DNA of 32,594 nucleotides from Fidelibacterota bacterium (GTDB lineage: Bacteria; Fidelibacterota; Fidelibacteria; Fidelibacterales; Fidelibacteraceae). The stretch covers positions 1-32,594 of the forward strand of contig JAUVLI010000005.1 of assembly GCA_030600775.1 (NCBI GenBank), in the 5' to 3' direction. This document shows, piece after piece, positions 7,184 to 15,712 of this stretch; positions within the stretch are counted from its first letter, which is position 1, and every line of letters starts with the position of its first letter. The notes beneath the pieces are model-generated. The model saw nothing but the letters and a program-made list of their open reading frames with translations. It had not been told where the DNA came from and searched no databases. The translations under genes and the position numbers were made by a program.

Positions 7184-8377
7184 ATGAAAAAGCAATATAA
7201 CAAGCAGAGTAAAATACTTACAGCAGAAGAGTATTTTCAGAAAGGTAATATTGCACATTATAATGAAAACTATAACGAAGCTATTTTTTATTATCAAAAA
7301 TCAATAGAGATTAATCCTCAATATGGTGCATATAATAATATAGGAAGTGCTTATGACAATAAAGGTAATTACAACAAAGCGATTGAATGCTACGAGAAAT
7401 CAATAGAGATTAATCCTCAAAGAGATGAAGCCTACTACGGTATGGGAAATACTTATACCGATAAAGGCAATTACAACAGAGCGATTGAATGCTATGAGAA
7501 ATCAATAGAAATTAATCCTCAAAATGATTATGCATATTACAATATGGGACTTGCTTATGGTAATAAAGGTAATTACAACAAAGAGATTGAATGCTGCGAG
7601 AAAGCAATAGAGATTAATCCTCAATATGATCAGGCATATAACAATATGGGACTTGCTTATGACAACAAAGGCAATTATAACAGAGCGATTGAATGCTATG
7701 AAAAATCAATAGAGATTAATCCTCAATATGATAATGCATATTATAATATGGGAAATGCTTATGGTAATAAAGGAAATTACAACAAAGCGATTGAATGCTA
7801 TGAGAAATCAATAGAGATCAACCCTCAAGATGATGATGCATATTTGAATATGGGATTTGCTTATGATAGTAAAGGCAATTATAACAGAGCGATTGAATGC
7901 TATGAAAAATCAATAGAGATTAATCCACAAAGAGATGAGGCATATTATAATATAGGAATTGCTTATGTGAAAAAAGGCAATTACAACAGAGCTATTGAAT
8001 GCTATAAGAAAGCAGTAGAGATTAATCCACAATTTGATGATGCTTATTTGAATATGGGAATTGCTTATGGTAATAAAGGTAATTACAACAAAGAGATTGA
8101 GTGCTATGAGAAAGCAATAGAGATCAATCCTCAACTTGATCAGGCATATAACAATATGGGATTTGCTTATGGTAATAAAGGTAATTACAACAAAGCGATT
8201 GAATGCTATGAAAAATCAATAGAGATTAATCCTCAAAATGATCAGGCATATTACAATATGGGAATTGCTTATATGAATAAAGGCAATTCCTACAAAATGA
8301 TTGAATGTTTTACAATAGCAGCAAGAATGGGTAATGAAAATGCTCAAGAGGTTCTTAACTTTCCAAAGAAAAAATAA
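7184..8377 (+). CDS. Cytoplasmic tetratricopeptide-repeat protein
   Basis: The 397-residue protein is almost entirely TPR units of 34 residues with the consensus NKGNYNKAIECYEKSIEINPQ followed by a variable AYYNMGNAY half. One divergent unit (about residues 25-58) is followed by nine highly regular units (59-364) and a degenerate last unit. There is no signal peptide or membrane segment, so it probably acts in the cytoplasm as a protein-binding scaffold. The partner is unknown. The ribosome binding site is AAAAGGTG, and the leader is shared with the DinD-like gene upstream. The units are nearly identical at DNA level, so unit number may change by recombination. Confidence 0.9.
   Translation: MKKQYNKQSKILTAEEYFQKGNIAHYNENYNEAIFYYQKSIEINPQYGAYNNIGSAYDNKGNYNKAIECYEKSIEINPQRDEAYYGMGNTYTDKGNYNRAIECYEKSIEINPQNDYAYYNMGLAYGNKGNYNKEIECCEKAIEINPQYDQAYNNMGLAYDNKGNYNRAIECYEKSIEINPQYDNAYYNMGNAYGNKGNYNKAIECYEKSIEINPQDDDAYLNMGFAYDSKGNYNRAIECYEKSIEINPQRDEAYYNIGIAYVKKGNYNRAIECYKKAVEINPQFDDAYLNMGIAYGNKGNYNKEIECYEKAIEINPQLDQAYNNMGFAYGNKGNYNKAIECYEKSIEINPQNDQAYYNMGIAYMNKGNSYKMIECFTIAARMGNENAQEVLNFPKKK
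7358..8275 (+). repeat. Nine tandem 102-bp TPR-coding units
   Basis: Nine in-frame 102-base units follow each other without gaps; the core AATAAAGG(T/C)AATTA(C/T)AACA(A/G)AG recurs in each. Units 4 and 9 of the protein share residues and silent positions (AAAGAGATTGA, GATCAGGCATATAACAATATGGG), five units apart, suggesting that a larger block was duplicated. Confidence 0.85.
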
Positions 8378-8401
8378 AAACCATTTTGGGGAATAAAATA
8401 T

Positions 8402-8438
8402 GAGTTTAAAAAATCTACGGAGTGTAATCTTTAAACTC
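8402..8438 (-). terminator. Hairpin between the convergent TPR and glycosyltransferase genes
   Basis: GAGTTTAAA at 8402-8410 pairs exactly with TTTAAACTC at 8430-8438, with an inner TAC/GTA stem. It starts right after the TGA stop of the minus-strand glycosyltransferase gene and is followed on that strand by ATATTTTATT, so it may end the nif3-like operon. It could also act on the TPR transcript from the other side. Confidence 0.45.
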
Positions 8439-9104
8439 TCACCAAAAAAACGACTCAAAAAACAACTTAACAAAATCATAAGTAGCATAAAAATTATTCA
8501 TATTACTTTTAATATCTGAATTATAAATTGTAGGTATTTCTACAAAATCAAATTTTACATTTTGTAGTCCGAATTTCAAAATCAATTCCGATTCAAAATG
8601 AAATCCGGCTCTATTTGATTTAAAAGATCTATAATATTTTTTCGGTATCAATCTGTATCCGCATTGTGAGTCCAAGATTTTTTGTTTAATTCTAAATGAA
8701 ATTAATTTTGAAGTTAAATAGTTGCTCATCTTTCGATGAAAGGGCATATTTTTTGTTAGTTTTCTCGCACCGATTATTATGCTTTCAGGATGTTGTTTGT
8801 GTAAATTTATAAATTTTGAAATAGCTTCAGTTGGATGCTGTAAATCGGAATCCATTGTAATTACAAAGTCGTAATTATTTTTTGATGCAAAATCAAAAGC
8901 CCTTTGAAGTGATCTGCCTTTGCCAAGATTAGTTGAATTATTTAAAACAAAATTAGAATTCTCTTCGGCAATTTTCATTGTATTATCACTTGAACCATCG
9001 TTTATAACTAATACATTTATGTTATAGTTAGTCCTTAAAGAATAAAGTAACTTTTTGAGTGTGTTTTCTGCATTATAAGCAGGAATTATGATCAATCCAT
9101 TCAT
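8439..9104 (-). CDS. Family 2 glycosyltransferase, dolichyl/polyprenyl-phosphate sugar synthase-like
   Basis: A 221-residue GT-A fold glycosyltransferase. It shows the N-terminal IIIPAYNAENTL, the nucleotide-binding NDGSSDNT (35-42), and the metal-binding DxD-type MDSDLQHP with Asp85 and Asp87. The length and LGKG motif (60-63) fit soluble enzymes such as DPM1 that transfer a sugar from a nucleotide donor to a polyprenyl phosphate. There is no C-terminal membrane segment. It starts only two bases after the stop of the GHL10 gene, so it is translated from the same message. The sugar and acceptor are unknown; a polyprenyl phosphate acceptor is inferred from the family. Confidence 0.85.
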   Translation of the reverse strand: MNGLIIIPAYNAENTLKKLLYSLRTNYNINVLVINDGSSDNTMKIAEENSNFVLNNSTNLGKGRSLQRAFDFASKNNYDFVITMDSDLQHPTEAISKFINLHKQHPESIIIGARKLTKNMPFHRKMSNYLTSKLISFRIKQKILDSQCGYRLIPKKYYRSFKSNRAGFHFESELILKFGLQNVKFDFVEIPTIYNSDIKSNMNNFYATYDFVKLFFESFFW

Positions 9105-9106
9105 TA

Positions 9107-10915
9107 TTATTTTTCTATATTAGTTTGATAATTTTTTAAAATATTTAATTTTTGAGGTTTTGATATTATTTTAAAGTGATCAGAATAATTACTTTCGCCA
9201 CCTGCACCGTAGCTTTTTATACGCCAATAATAATTCAGATTATAAAATCCGGCGATAACAACCGATGTATCAAATAAACTATTTTCTTCAAAAATAATAT
9301 TTTCAAAAAGTGAATCTGTTGAAAATTGAATTCCGTAACACAATGAATTATTCTTATGATTCCACACAAAACGAATTGTATCATGTTCAAAATGACTATT
9401 ATTTTCTGGATATAATAAAGTAGTAACATTTGGTGGATCTATCTTAAATAATTCACTAATATCACTTTCTAAATCATTTCTATTTACATTAGTTACTGCG
9501 TAATAAATAGGTCCTTTTGATTTGATCGGACTTAAATATATTTCATTAATATTAATTATTTTAATAATATTCTTTGGATCTTTAGTTTTCTTTTTGATTT
9601 TATTTTCGTTTTTGAATTTGTAAATCACATAATTGTAATTACTTTCTAATGAATCTCTCTTCCAAGTTAAATATTTCCTATTTTTGTCAGGATCTAATTG
9701 ATATTTTAAATTTTCAGGTGGATTTGGTTTTTTACCATTTTTCCATTCCATAACCGGCTGTAGTGCGTGATATTTATAATAATTAGTTAATAAGCTGTCA
9801 TATAATCCCTTTGGATTATCAAGAATACCAACTTTCGTTCTGAAATACACACTTCCGTTACATTTTTTATTATTTCTATTAATAAGAATTTGATCAATTA
9901 TTTCGTTATTTGACCATTTTGATAATCGGTAAGCAGCTTGTCCGGTATATAAATGACGACCATTCAATTTTTTTGACCACCACTTTACTAATTTTTTATA
10001 ATCCTGATCACCACCGATCTTCCAATATAATTGAGGTGTAATGTAATCAACTGTTTTTGTCTCAAGCCACGCAAGTGCATCGCAGTAAATGTTATCATAA
10101 GCCGACATTCCCTTTATTCCTTTTGGATGATCTGGTTTCCAAATTCCAAAAGGGCTGATGCCGAATTTTAAACTTGGATCAATTACATTTATTGAATCAT
10201 AAACCTGACTAATTAATAAATTTATGTTATCTCTACGCCAATTATCAATATTTTCCAAATCACGAGGATATTTAACAAAAGTCAGTGAATCTTCATTTGT
10301 AATGTGTTTATAAGGATAGAAATAGTCATCAAAATGAATTCCATCAATATCATAATTTTTAATAATATCCACAATTACATCTGTAATGTAGTTTCGTACA
10401 TCTGGAATTCCGGGATCCAAATATTTTGTTTTGCCGTTTGTGTAAACCCATTCTGGATGAGTTTCGGAGATGTGTGTCTTTGATACAGGATAACTGTTTA
10501 TTTCCTTCTCGGCACGAAATGGATTTATCCAAGCGTGAAGTTCCATTGATCTTTTATGTGATTCATTTATCATAAATTTAAGTGGATCGTAGAATGGCTC
10601 TGGTGCTTTCCCCTGCATTCCTGTTAAATAAAATGACCAAGGATCGTATTTGGATACATAAAACGCATCACATTCGTCACGCACCTGAAAAATAATCGCA
10701 TTAAAATTTGCTTTATGAAGTTTATCTAACATTTGAATAGCATCTGCTTTTTGGTCTTTAACCGATTCATTAGGAGTAGTTGGCCAATCCAAGTTTTTTA
10801 CAGTTGTAAACCAAACAGCTCTAAATTCTCTTTTAGGAATTTGTGATTTTTTTGCACAACTAAAAAAAGTAATGAAAATTAAGAATAATATCAATAAAGT
10901 AAATTTCTGTTTCAT
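9107..10915 (-). CDS. GHL10 (DUF187/YngK-like) glycoside hydrolase-like lipoprotein
   Basis: A 602-residue predicted lipoprotein: a hydrophobic signal ends in the lipobox TFFSC, with Cys20 as lipidation site. The glycosyl hydrolase-like 10 domain (about 30-360) begins with REFRAVWFTT and includes ANFNAIIFQVRDECDAF and DGIHFDDYFYPY, where the acidic pair is expected at the active cleft of the TIM barrel. The C-terminal ~200 residues look like beta-rich fibronectin type III-like modules. The protein should sit on the periplasmic or outer face of the envelope and act on a glycan, possibly peptidoglycan-derived, though family substrates are poorly known. It lies 14 bases after the NIF3-like gene in one operon. 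Confidence 0.85.
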   Translation of the reverse strand: MKQKFTLLILFLIFITFFSCAKKSQIPKREFRAVWFTTVKNLDWPTTPNESVKDQKADAIQMLDKLHKANFNAIIFQVRDECDAFYVSKYDPWSFYLTGMQGKAPEPFYDPLKFMINESHKRSMELHAWINPFRAEKEINSYPVSKTHISETHPEWVYTNGKTKYLDPGIPDVRNYITDVIVDIIKNYDIDGIHFDDYFYPYKHITNEDSLTFVKYPRDLENIDNWRRDNINLLISQVYDSINVIDPSLKFGISPFGIWKPDHPKGIKGMSAYDNIYCDALAWLETKTVDYITPQLYWKIGGDQDYKKLVKWWSKKLNGRHLYTGQAAYRLSKWSNNEIIDQILINRNNKKCNGSVYFRTKVGILDNPKGLYDSLLTNYYKYHALQPVMEWKNGKKPNPPENLKYQLDPDKNRKYLTWKRDSLESNYNYVIYKFKNENKIKKKTKDPKNIIKIININEIYLSPIKSKGPIYYAVTNVNRNDLESDISELFKIDPPNVTTLLYPENNSHFEHDTIRFVWNHKNNSLCYGIQFSTDSLFENIIFEENSLFDTSVVIAGFYNLNYYWRIKSYGAGGESNYSDHFKIISKPQKLNILKNYQTNIEK

Positions 10916-10929
10916 AATAGTTCCTTCTT

Positions 10930-11727
10930 TTAAAGTATGTTTTCTATATCAATAAATGTTGTTTTAATTTGAAATTTATTTTTGATCAATTTCTGTAATG
11001 CTAAAACACCAACTTTTTCGGAATAATAATGTCCCAAACCGATATAATTGGTTTTTGTTTCTAATGAAATTGCCGGTATTCTTTCATCTATTTCACCAGT
11101 GATGTAGGTATCAATTCCTTCGTCAATTGCTTTTTCAAACCATGAAGCCGCACCACCGGAAACAATAGCGATCTTTTTTGGAATTTTCGGCCCGTTATCC
11201 AAATAGGTAAATTTATGTTTAAATTTTGGAGTGAATATTGAAGGAGAAGTCTCTTTACGTTTTTGAAATGAATTGTTGACTCCTAATTTTTTATGAAAAA
11301 TATCCATAATTTTATCAATATTATACTTTTTAACATTTTCTCCAATAAATCCAACTTCGTATGGCTTTTCAATTTTGGCGCCAAGAAATGAGAAAAGTTG
11401 AGCATTATTTCCATATTTTTTATGGGCGTCCAATGGCAAATGAATACCAAAAAGTGAGATGTCATTTTGTAATAATAATTTTATTCTCTCTTTTTTTGCA
11501 CCACGCAAATTAATAAAATCCTTTCCAAAAAAACCATGATGAACAACAATTGCATCCGCATTTAATTCAATTGCCTTTTTTAATATCGGCAGATTGAAAG
11601 ATACAGCAAAGACAATGTGTTTTATATTTTCAGAACCTTCAATTTGCAATCCATTTTTGCAGTAGTCGTCAAAATCTTCATAATGAAGTGTATTCTGTAA
11701 AATTTTTTCCAAAGTTGATAATTTCAT
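10930..11727 (-). CDS. NIF3-like dinuclear metal-centre protein (YbgI family)
   Basis: A 265-residue NIF3/YbgI family protein, annotated in many genomes as GTP cyclohydrolase 1 type 2 homologue. Metal ligands are visible: His63-His64 in VVHHGFF, Asp100 and His102 in HLPLDAH, and His233 with Glu237 in GHYYSEKVG. The length is that of the short form without the inserted PII-like domain. The true function of the family is uncertain. AGGTG precedes the ATG, and the gene heads the operon with the GHL10 lipoprotein and glycosyltransferase. Its upstream spacer is shared with the divergent phosphohexomutase operon. Confidence 0.9.
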   Translation of the reverse strand: MKLSTLEKILQNTLHYEDFDDYCKNGLQIEGSENIKHIVFAVSFNLPILKKAIELNADAIVVHHGFFGKDFINLRGAKKERIKLLLQNDISLFGIHLPLDAHKKYGNNAQLFSFLGAKIEKPYEVGFIGENVKKYNIDKIMDIFHKKLGVNNSFQKRKETSPSIFTPKFKHKFTYLDNGPKIPKKIAIVSGGAASWFEKAIDEGIDTYITGEIDERIPAISLETKTNYIGLGHYYSEKVGVLALQKLIKNKFQIKTTFIDIENIL

Positions 11728-11814
11728 AATTCACCTATTTTTTATTAAATAAAAGTAACGAAAATATTTTTTAGATAAAAGTAATAACTGACTTTATTTT
11801 TGAATAATGGGATA

Positions 11815-11888
11815 ATAGCAACGAACAAAAGCCAACAAAACTAACAAAATGAATTATGGCTGATAGCAACGAACAAAAACCAACAAAA
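11815..11888 (+). repeat. Two 26-bp direct repeats in the divergent spacer
   Basis: ATAGCAACGAACAAAAGCCA with its CAACAAAA continuation (11815-11840) recurs at 11863-11888 with a single G-to-A change, 48 bases apart. A shorter CTAACAAAA lies between. The repeats lie between the NIF3-like and phosphohexomutase promoters, so they could be regulator sites or a short tandem duplication. Confidence 0.75.
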
Positions 11889-11933
11889 TATTATTGAATA
11901 TCCATTTTCGAATTTTCCAAATAAACATTTGAT

Positions 11934-11939
11934 TATAAT
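11934..11939 (+). promoter_or_regulatory. Possible -10 element for the phosphohexomutase operon
   Basis: An exact TATAAT lies about 65 bases before the start codon at 12004, preceded by TGAT. I see no good -35 hexamer at 16-18 bases upstream. In this A+T-rich DNA a single hexamer match is weak evidence. Confidence 0.3.
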
Positions 11940-12003
11940 GAAATAAAATAATAACTTATAAGGAAATAAAATTTTGAAATTAAATTATAAAAAAGGAAAT
12001 ACT

Positions 12004-13362
12004 ATGAATAAATTCATTTTCAGAGAATACGATATAAGAGGCGTTGTTAAGTATGATTTTACCGACGATGTAGTTATTGATCTTGGGAAGGGCTATGGAA
12101 CTTGGCTTAAAAGAAACTATGCGAAAAATTTGGCAATAAGTGGCGATATTAGAAAAACAACTCCCAAATTAAAAGAATTATTTACACAAGGCGTATTATC
12201 AACCGGTATTGATGTCGTAGATATCGGAATAATACCAACTCCATTAAATTATTTCAGTATGTATAAGAGGAAAGTAGATGCGGCTGTTCAAATTACCGGC
12301 AGTCATAATCCCCCTGAATTCAATGGATTTAAATTATCATACAATAAGCAGGCATTTTTTGGAAGTCAAATACAGGAAATTAAAGAATTAATATTAAATA
12401 ATGATTTTGAAAAGGGAAATGGAGAATTTTCAGAAGATGGAGAAATTTTAGCCGAATATTTAGATGAAATTGTTGGAAAGATCAAGATTGAAAAACCATT
12501 AAAAGTCGTAATAGATTCGGGAAACGCTTGCGGTGGATTGGTTGCTCCGAAGATTTTCAAAAAAATAGGTACAGAAGTTACAGAATTATTTAGTGAAATA
12601 GACGGAAGTTTTCCTAATCACCATCCTGATCCTACAGTGGAAGAGAATATGAGATTTCTTATTGAAAAGATGAAAACTGGAAAATACGATGTTGGGATTG
12701 CCTATGATGGAGATGCAGATAGGGTTGGTGTTGTTGATGATAAGGGAAGAATAATTCAAGCAGATCAATTAATTGCGATGTTCTTACCGGAAATTATTAA
12801 GGGGAAGAATGAACCTATCATTTTTGATGTAAAATGTAGTCAAGTTTTGGAAGACAGAATAAATGAATTAGGTGGAAAAGCTGTGATGTGGAAAACAGGT
12901 CACAGTATTCTTAAACAAAAGATGAAAGAGACAAATAGTCCGTTTGGTGGTGAAATGAGCGGACACATATTTTTTGCTGACGATTATTATGGTTATGACG
13001 ATGCGATCTATGTATCTGCAAGATTAGCGCAATTACTATCCAGATCTGATAAAAAAATGAGCGAATATTTGGATGAATTACCAAAGTTTTATTCTACACC
13101 GGAAATTCGAATGATGGCAAAGGATGATGAAGAGAAATTCAAAATTGCAAAAAGCGCATTTGATTATTTTTCTAAAAATTATGATTGTATTACAATTGAC
13201 GGCGTAAGAATTAAATTTCCCGATGGTTGGGGGCTTGTTAGAGCATCAAATACTCAGCCGGTCATAGTGTTAAGATTTGAAGCTAATTCACCGGAAAAAT
13301 TAGAGGAAATCAAAGGTATCGTAATGAATAAACTGCAAGAATTTGGAGAACTTAGGCAATAG
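12004..13362 (+). CDS. Phosphomannomutase/phosphoglucomutase (alpha-D-phosphohexomutase)
   Basis: A 452-residue phosphohexomutase that interconverts hexose 1- and 6-phosphates through a phosphoserine enzyme. It shows FREYDIRG at the N-terminus, the active-site TGSHNPPEFNG with Ser100, the Mg-binding DGDADR (235-240) and the sugar-binding GGEMSGHIFF. I chose the ATG because FREYDIRG should be close to the start and AAAAGGAAA lies just upstream; an in-frame TTG at 11974, also with an AAGGAAA in front, would add ten residues. It heads an operon with isoprenoid and PTS genes and can feed GDP-mannose or glucose 1-phosphate routes for surface sugars. Confidence 0.92.
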   Translation: MNKFIFREYDIRGVVKYDFTDDVVIDLGKGYGTWLKRNYAKNLAISGDIRKTTPKLKELFTQGVLSTGIDVVDIGIIPTPLNYFSMYKRKVDAAVQITGSHNPPEFNGFKLSYNKQAFFGSQIQEIKELILNNDFEKGNGEFSEDGEILAEYLDEIVGKIKIEKPLKVVIDSGNACGGLVAPKIFKKIGTEVTELFSEIDGSFPNHHPDPTVEENMRFLIEKMKTGKYDVGIAYDGDADRVGVVDDKGRIIQADQLIAMFLPEIIKGKNEPIIFDVKCSQVLEDRINELGGKAVMWKTGHSILKQKMKETNSPFGGEMSGHIFFADDYYGYDDAIYVSARLAQLLSRSDKKMSEYLDELPKFYSTPEIRMMAKDDEEKFKIAKSAFDYFSKNYDCITIDGVRIKFPDGWGLVRASNTQPVIVLRFEANSPEKLEEIKGIVMNKLQEFGELRQ

Positions 13363-13368
13363 CAATAA

Positions 13369-14400
13369 ATGAATAATTTAGAAAAAAGAAAACTAAATCA
13401 TCTTAAAGTATTTAATACTTATAATCCAGTTTTTTCAAAAACAGTAACCGGATTTGATAAATATAGATTTTTACCTCATACAGTTAATGATATTTCATTA
13501 AAAGATGTCAAAACCGAAACATATTTTTTGGAAAGAAAATTGTCATTTCCGTTTATGATTGGCAGTATGTCCGGTGGAATAAAAGAAGCATATCAATTTA
13601 ATAGTGATTTGTCAGCAGTTGCTGAGAATTTGAAAATTGCATTTGCTTTAGGTTCATTTCGACCAATTTTAGAATCCGGAAAGATAATGGAATCGTATTC
13701 AATTGCAAGAAAAAACGCACCTTCAGTTCCAATATTAGCAAATATCGGTATCGGACAAATAACCAAAGGAGAATGGAAAAAAGGTCTTTTATCAATTATT
13801 GACGATATGGAATTAGATGGATTATTTATTCATTTTAATAAACTTCAAGAATATATTCAGAAAGATGGAAATACGAATTTTGACAATTTAGAAAATGAAA
13901 TTAAAAAATTAATTGATGAAATTGAAATTCCGGTTATTGCGAAGGAAGTAGGAAATGGATTTTCTAAAAAAGATATTGAAAGTTTGATAAATTGGGGTTT
14001 TAAATATATTGATGTTTCCGGAGCAGGAGGGACTTCTTGGGCAAAAGTGGAAAATCTTTTAGTTTCCGAAAATAAAAAAATTAACTCTTCGTTCTTTGAA
14101 TGGGGAATTCCAACTTCAGAATCGCTTAAATACTTAACTTCTTATAAACAAATATTTTCTATTGCGAGCGGTGGAATTGATGAGCCGGAAAAAATGGCGA
14201 AATCACTTGCATTTGGAGCAAATATAGCCTGTTCGGCAAGATTTATTTATCAAATATATTATCAGAAAGGAGTAGAATATTTGGAAAATGAATTAATGAA
14301 ATGGCAGAAAACATTAAAAGCGATAATGTATTTAACCGGCATTAATAATATAGATGAATTTATTGGCAATAAAGAAATATTAAGTGAAATAGATGAGTAA
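13369..14400 (+). CDS. fni: Type 2 isopentenyl-diphosphate delta-isomerase (FMN-dependent)
   Basis: A 343-residue TIM-barrel flavoenzyme that converts IPP to DMAPP using FMN and NADPH. Family signatures are present in order: RKLNHL at residues 7-12, MIGSMSGG at 63-70, the IHFNKLQE segment at 154-161 with the conserved His155, Asn157, Gln160 and Glu161, AKEVGNGFS, and GAGGTSWAKVE in the phosphate-binding region. It starts 6 bases after the phosphohexomutase stop and overlaps the prenyl synthase start by 8 bases. This coupling supports a direct supply of DMAPP to the next enzyme. The upstream IPP pathway is not in the window. Confidence 0.92.
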   Translation: MNNLEKRKLNHLKVFNTYNPVFSKTVTGFDKYRFLPHTVNDISLKDVKTETYFLERKLSFPFMIGSMSGGIKEAYQFNSDLSAVAENLKIAFALGSFRPILESGKIMESYSIARKNAPSVPILANIGIGQITKGEWKKGLLSIIDDMELDGLFIHFNKLQEYIQKDGNTNFDNLENEIKKLIDEIEIPVIAKEVGNGFSKKDIESLINWGFKYIDVSGAGGTSWAKVENLLVSENKKINSSFFEWGIPTSESLKYLTSYKQIFSIASGGIDEPEKMAKSLAFGANIACSARFIYQIYYQKGVEYLENELMKWQKTLKAIMYLTGINNIDEFIGNKEILSEIDE

Positions 14401-15370
14401 ATTTCAAAAAAAATATAATAAATTTTTAAATTGGTTCAACCAGAAACTATCAAATTACGAAGTTCCAAAAGAGCCAAAAGAGTTTTATGAGCCGATCAAA
14501 TATGCTTTAAGTGGAACGGCTAAACGACTTCGTCCAGCCATTTTAACCTTTGTTGGTGAAAGTTACGGATCCAACAAAAATGACTTGTTTCCAGCTGCAA
14601 TGACAATTGAAATGATACATAATTTTTCTCTTGTTCATGATGATATAATGGATAACGATTTGAAAAGACATGGCCAAATTTCAGTTCATAAGAAATGGAA
14701 TGATAACATTGGTATTTTAGTCGGTGATGGAATTTATACAATAGCATTAAAAGAATTGTTATTTTATAATCCAAAAAAGTTCTATGCAATTTCAAAAATA
14801 TTATTAGAAAGTATTATTCAGGTTTGTGAAGGGCAGAGTTATGACATGGAATTTTCTCATAGAAGTGATATTAATCCGAATGATTACTTAATGATGGTTG
14901 AGAAAAAGACAGGATATTTGCTTGCTGTTTCCGCAGTTATTGGAGCCATCATTGGTGGTGCATCAACAGAAGAACAAAATATTATTAAAGAATATATGTT
15001 ATTATTAGGAAAAATATTTCAGATACAGGATGATCTCTTAGAAATAACTGCGAGTTCTGAAAAAATGGGAAAATCACTTGGAAGTGACTTAGCTGAGGGT
15101 AAAAAAACATTTCCAGTAATAATTGCATATAAAATGGCTAATAATAGACAAATTGAGGAATTAGATAAAATTTTAGGGAGAAATGAAATAAATCAAAATG
15201 ACATGCTCTTATTTAGAAAACTAATAAATAAAATTGGAGCGAGAAAGGAAATTGAAAAATTTATTCAGGATCAGAGACAAAAGTTAGAGCTTTTATTAAA
15301 AGAATTACCTAAAATAGTTGGAAATGAGTTAAAATCATTTACCGAATTCATATTTAATAGAACAAAATAA
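14393..15370 (+). CDS. Polyprenyl (farnesyl/geranylgeranyl-type) diphosphate synthase
   Basis: A 325-residue trans-prenyltransferase. The first aspartate-rich motif DDIMD lies at residues 83-87 and the second, DDLLE, at 213-217; the fifth position of the second motif is Glu instead of the usual Asp. RLRP (45-48) binds the pyrophosphate, and GKSLGSDLAEGKKTFP follows the second motif as usual. The fifth residue before the first motif is Phe, a position that limits chain length in C15-C20 enzymes, so a short product is likely but not certain. It follows fni with overlapping coding regions, consistent with making the lipid carrier or quinone precursor. Confidence 0.9.
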   Translation: MSKFQKKYNKFLNWFNQKLSNYEVPKEPKEFYEPIKYALSGTAKRLRPAILTFVGESYGSNKNDLFPAAMTIEMIHNFSLVHDDIMDNDLKRHGQISVHKKWNDNIGILVGDGIYTIALKELLFYNPKKFYAISKILLESIIQVCEGQSYDMEFSHRSDINPNDYLMMVEKKTGYLLAVSAVIGAIIGGASTEEQNIIKEYMLLLGKIFQIQDDLLEITASSEKMGKSLGSDLAEGKKTFPVIIAYKMANNRQIEELDKILGRNEINQNDMLLFRKLINKIGARKEIEKFIQDQRQKLELLLKELPKIVGNELKSFTEFIFNRTK

Positions 15371-15395
15371 AAATTGATAAACTGAACGAGATTTT

Positions 15396-15671
15396 ATGAT
15401 AGAAAAAGAATTTGAAATATTGAATCATCAAGGATTACATGCAAGACCTGCAACTGCTTTAGTAAGTTTAGCTTCTAAATTCGAATCTGATATTTTTTTA
15501 ATTCGAGATGACAAAAAAATAAATGCAAAATCCATTTTAGGTGTCTTGGTATTGGCTGCTGAGCATGGATGTAAATTAAAAATTCAGGCATCGGGAGTAG
15601 ATGAAAAAGCAGCAGCAGAAGCAATAATTGAATTATCAAAAAACCATTTTGGCATGGATGAAAAAGATTAA
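15396..15671 (+). CDS. ptsH: Phosphocarrier protein HPr
   Basis: A 91-residue HPr. The phospho-accepting His15 is in GLHARPA, and Ser46 is in NAKSILGV, the site phosphorylated by HPr kinase in organisms that have one. The length is standard. HPr passes phosphate from enzyme I, encoded 41 bases downstream, to PTS EIIA proteins or to regulatory targets. No EII component or hprK is visible here. The ribosome binding site is poor, and the gene sits 25 bases after the prenyl synthase, suggesting it depends on the same transcript. Confidence 0.95.
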   Translation: MIEKEFEILNHQGLHARPATALVSLASKFESDIFLIRDDKKINAKSILGVLVLAAEHGCKLKIQASGVDEKAAAEAIIELSKNHFGMDEKD

Positions 15672-15712
15672 AGTAATTATAAATCATAAATTATAAATTG
15701 GTGATAATTGAA

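Noticed and set aside
7358-8275. Regular repeats resembling a CRISPR-like array
   Set aside because: The 102-bp period is in frame and translates into TPR units without separate unique spacers.
8400-8519. Possible 39-residue basic peptide gene (MSLKNLRSVIFKLSPKK start) on the plus strand
   Set aside because: It overlaps the end of the real glycosyltransferase gene by about 80 bases, and its first part coincides with a hairpin that better explains the sequence.
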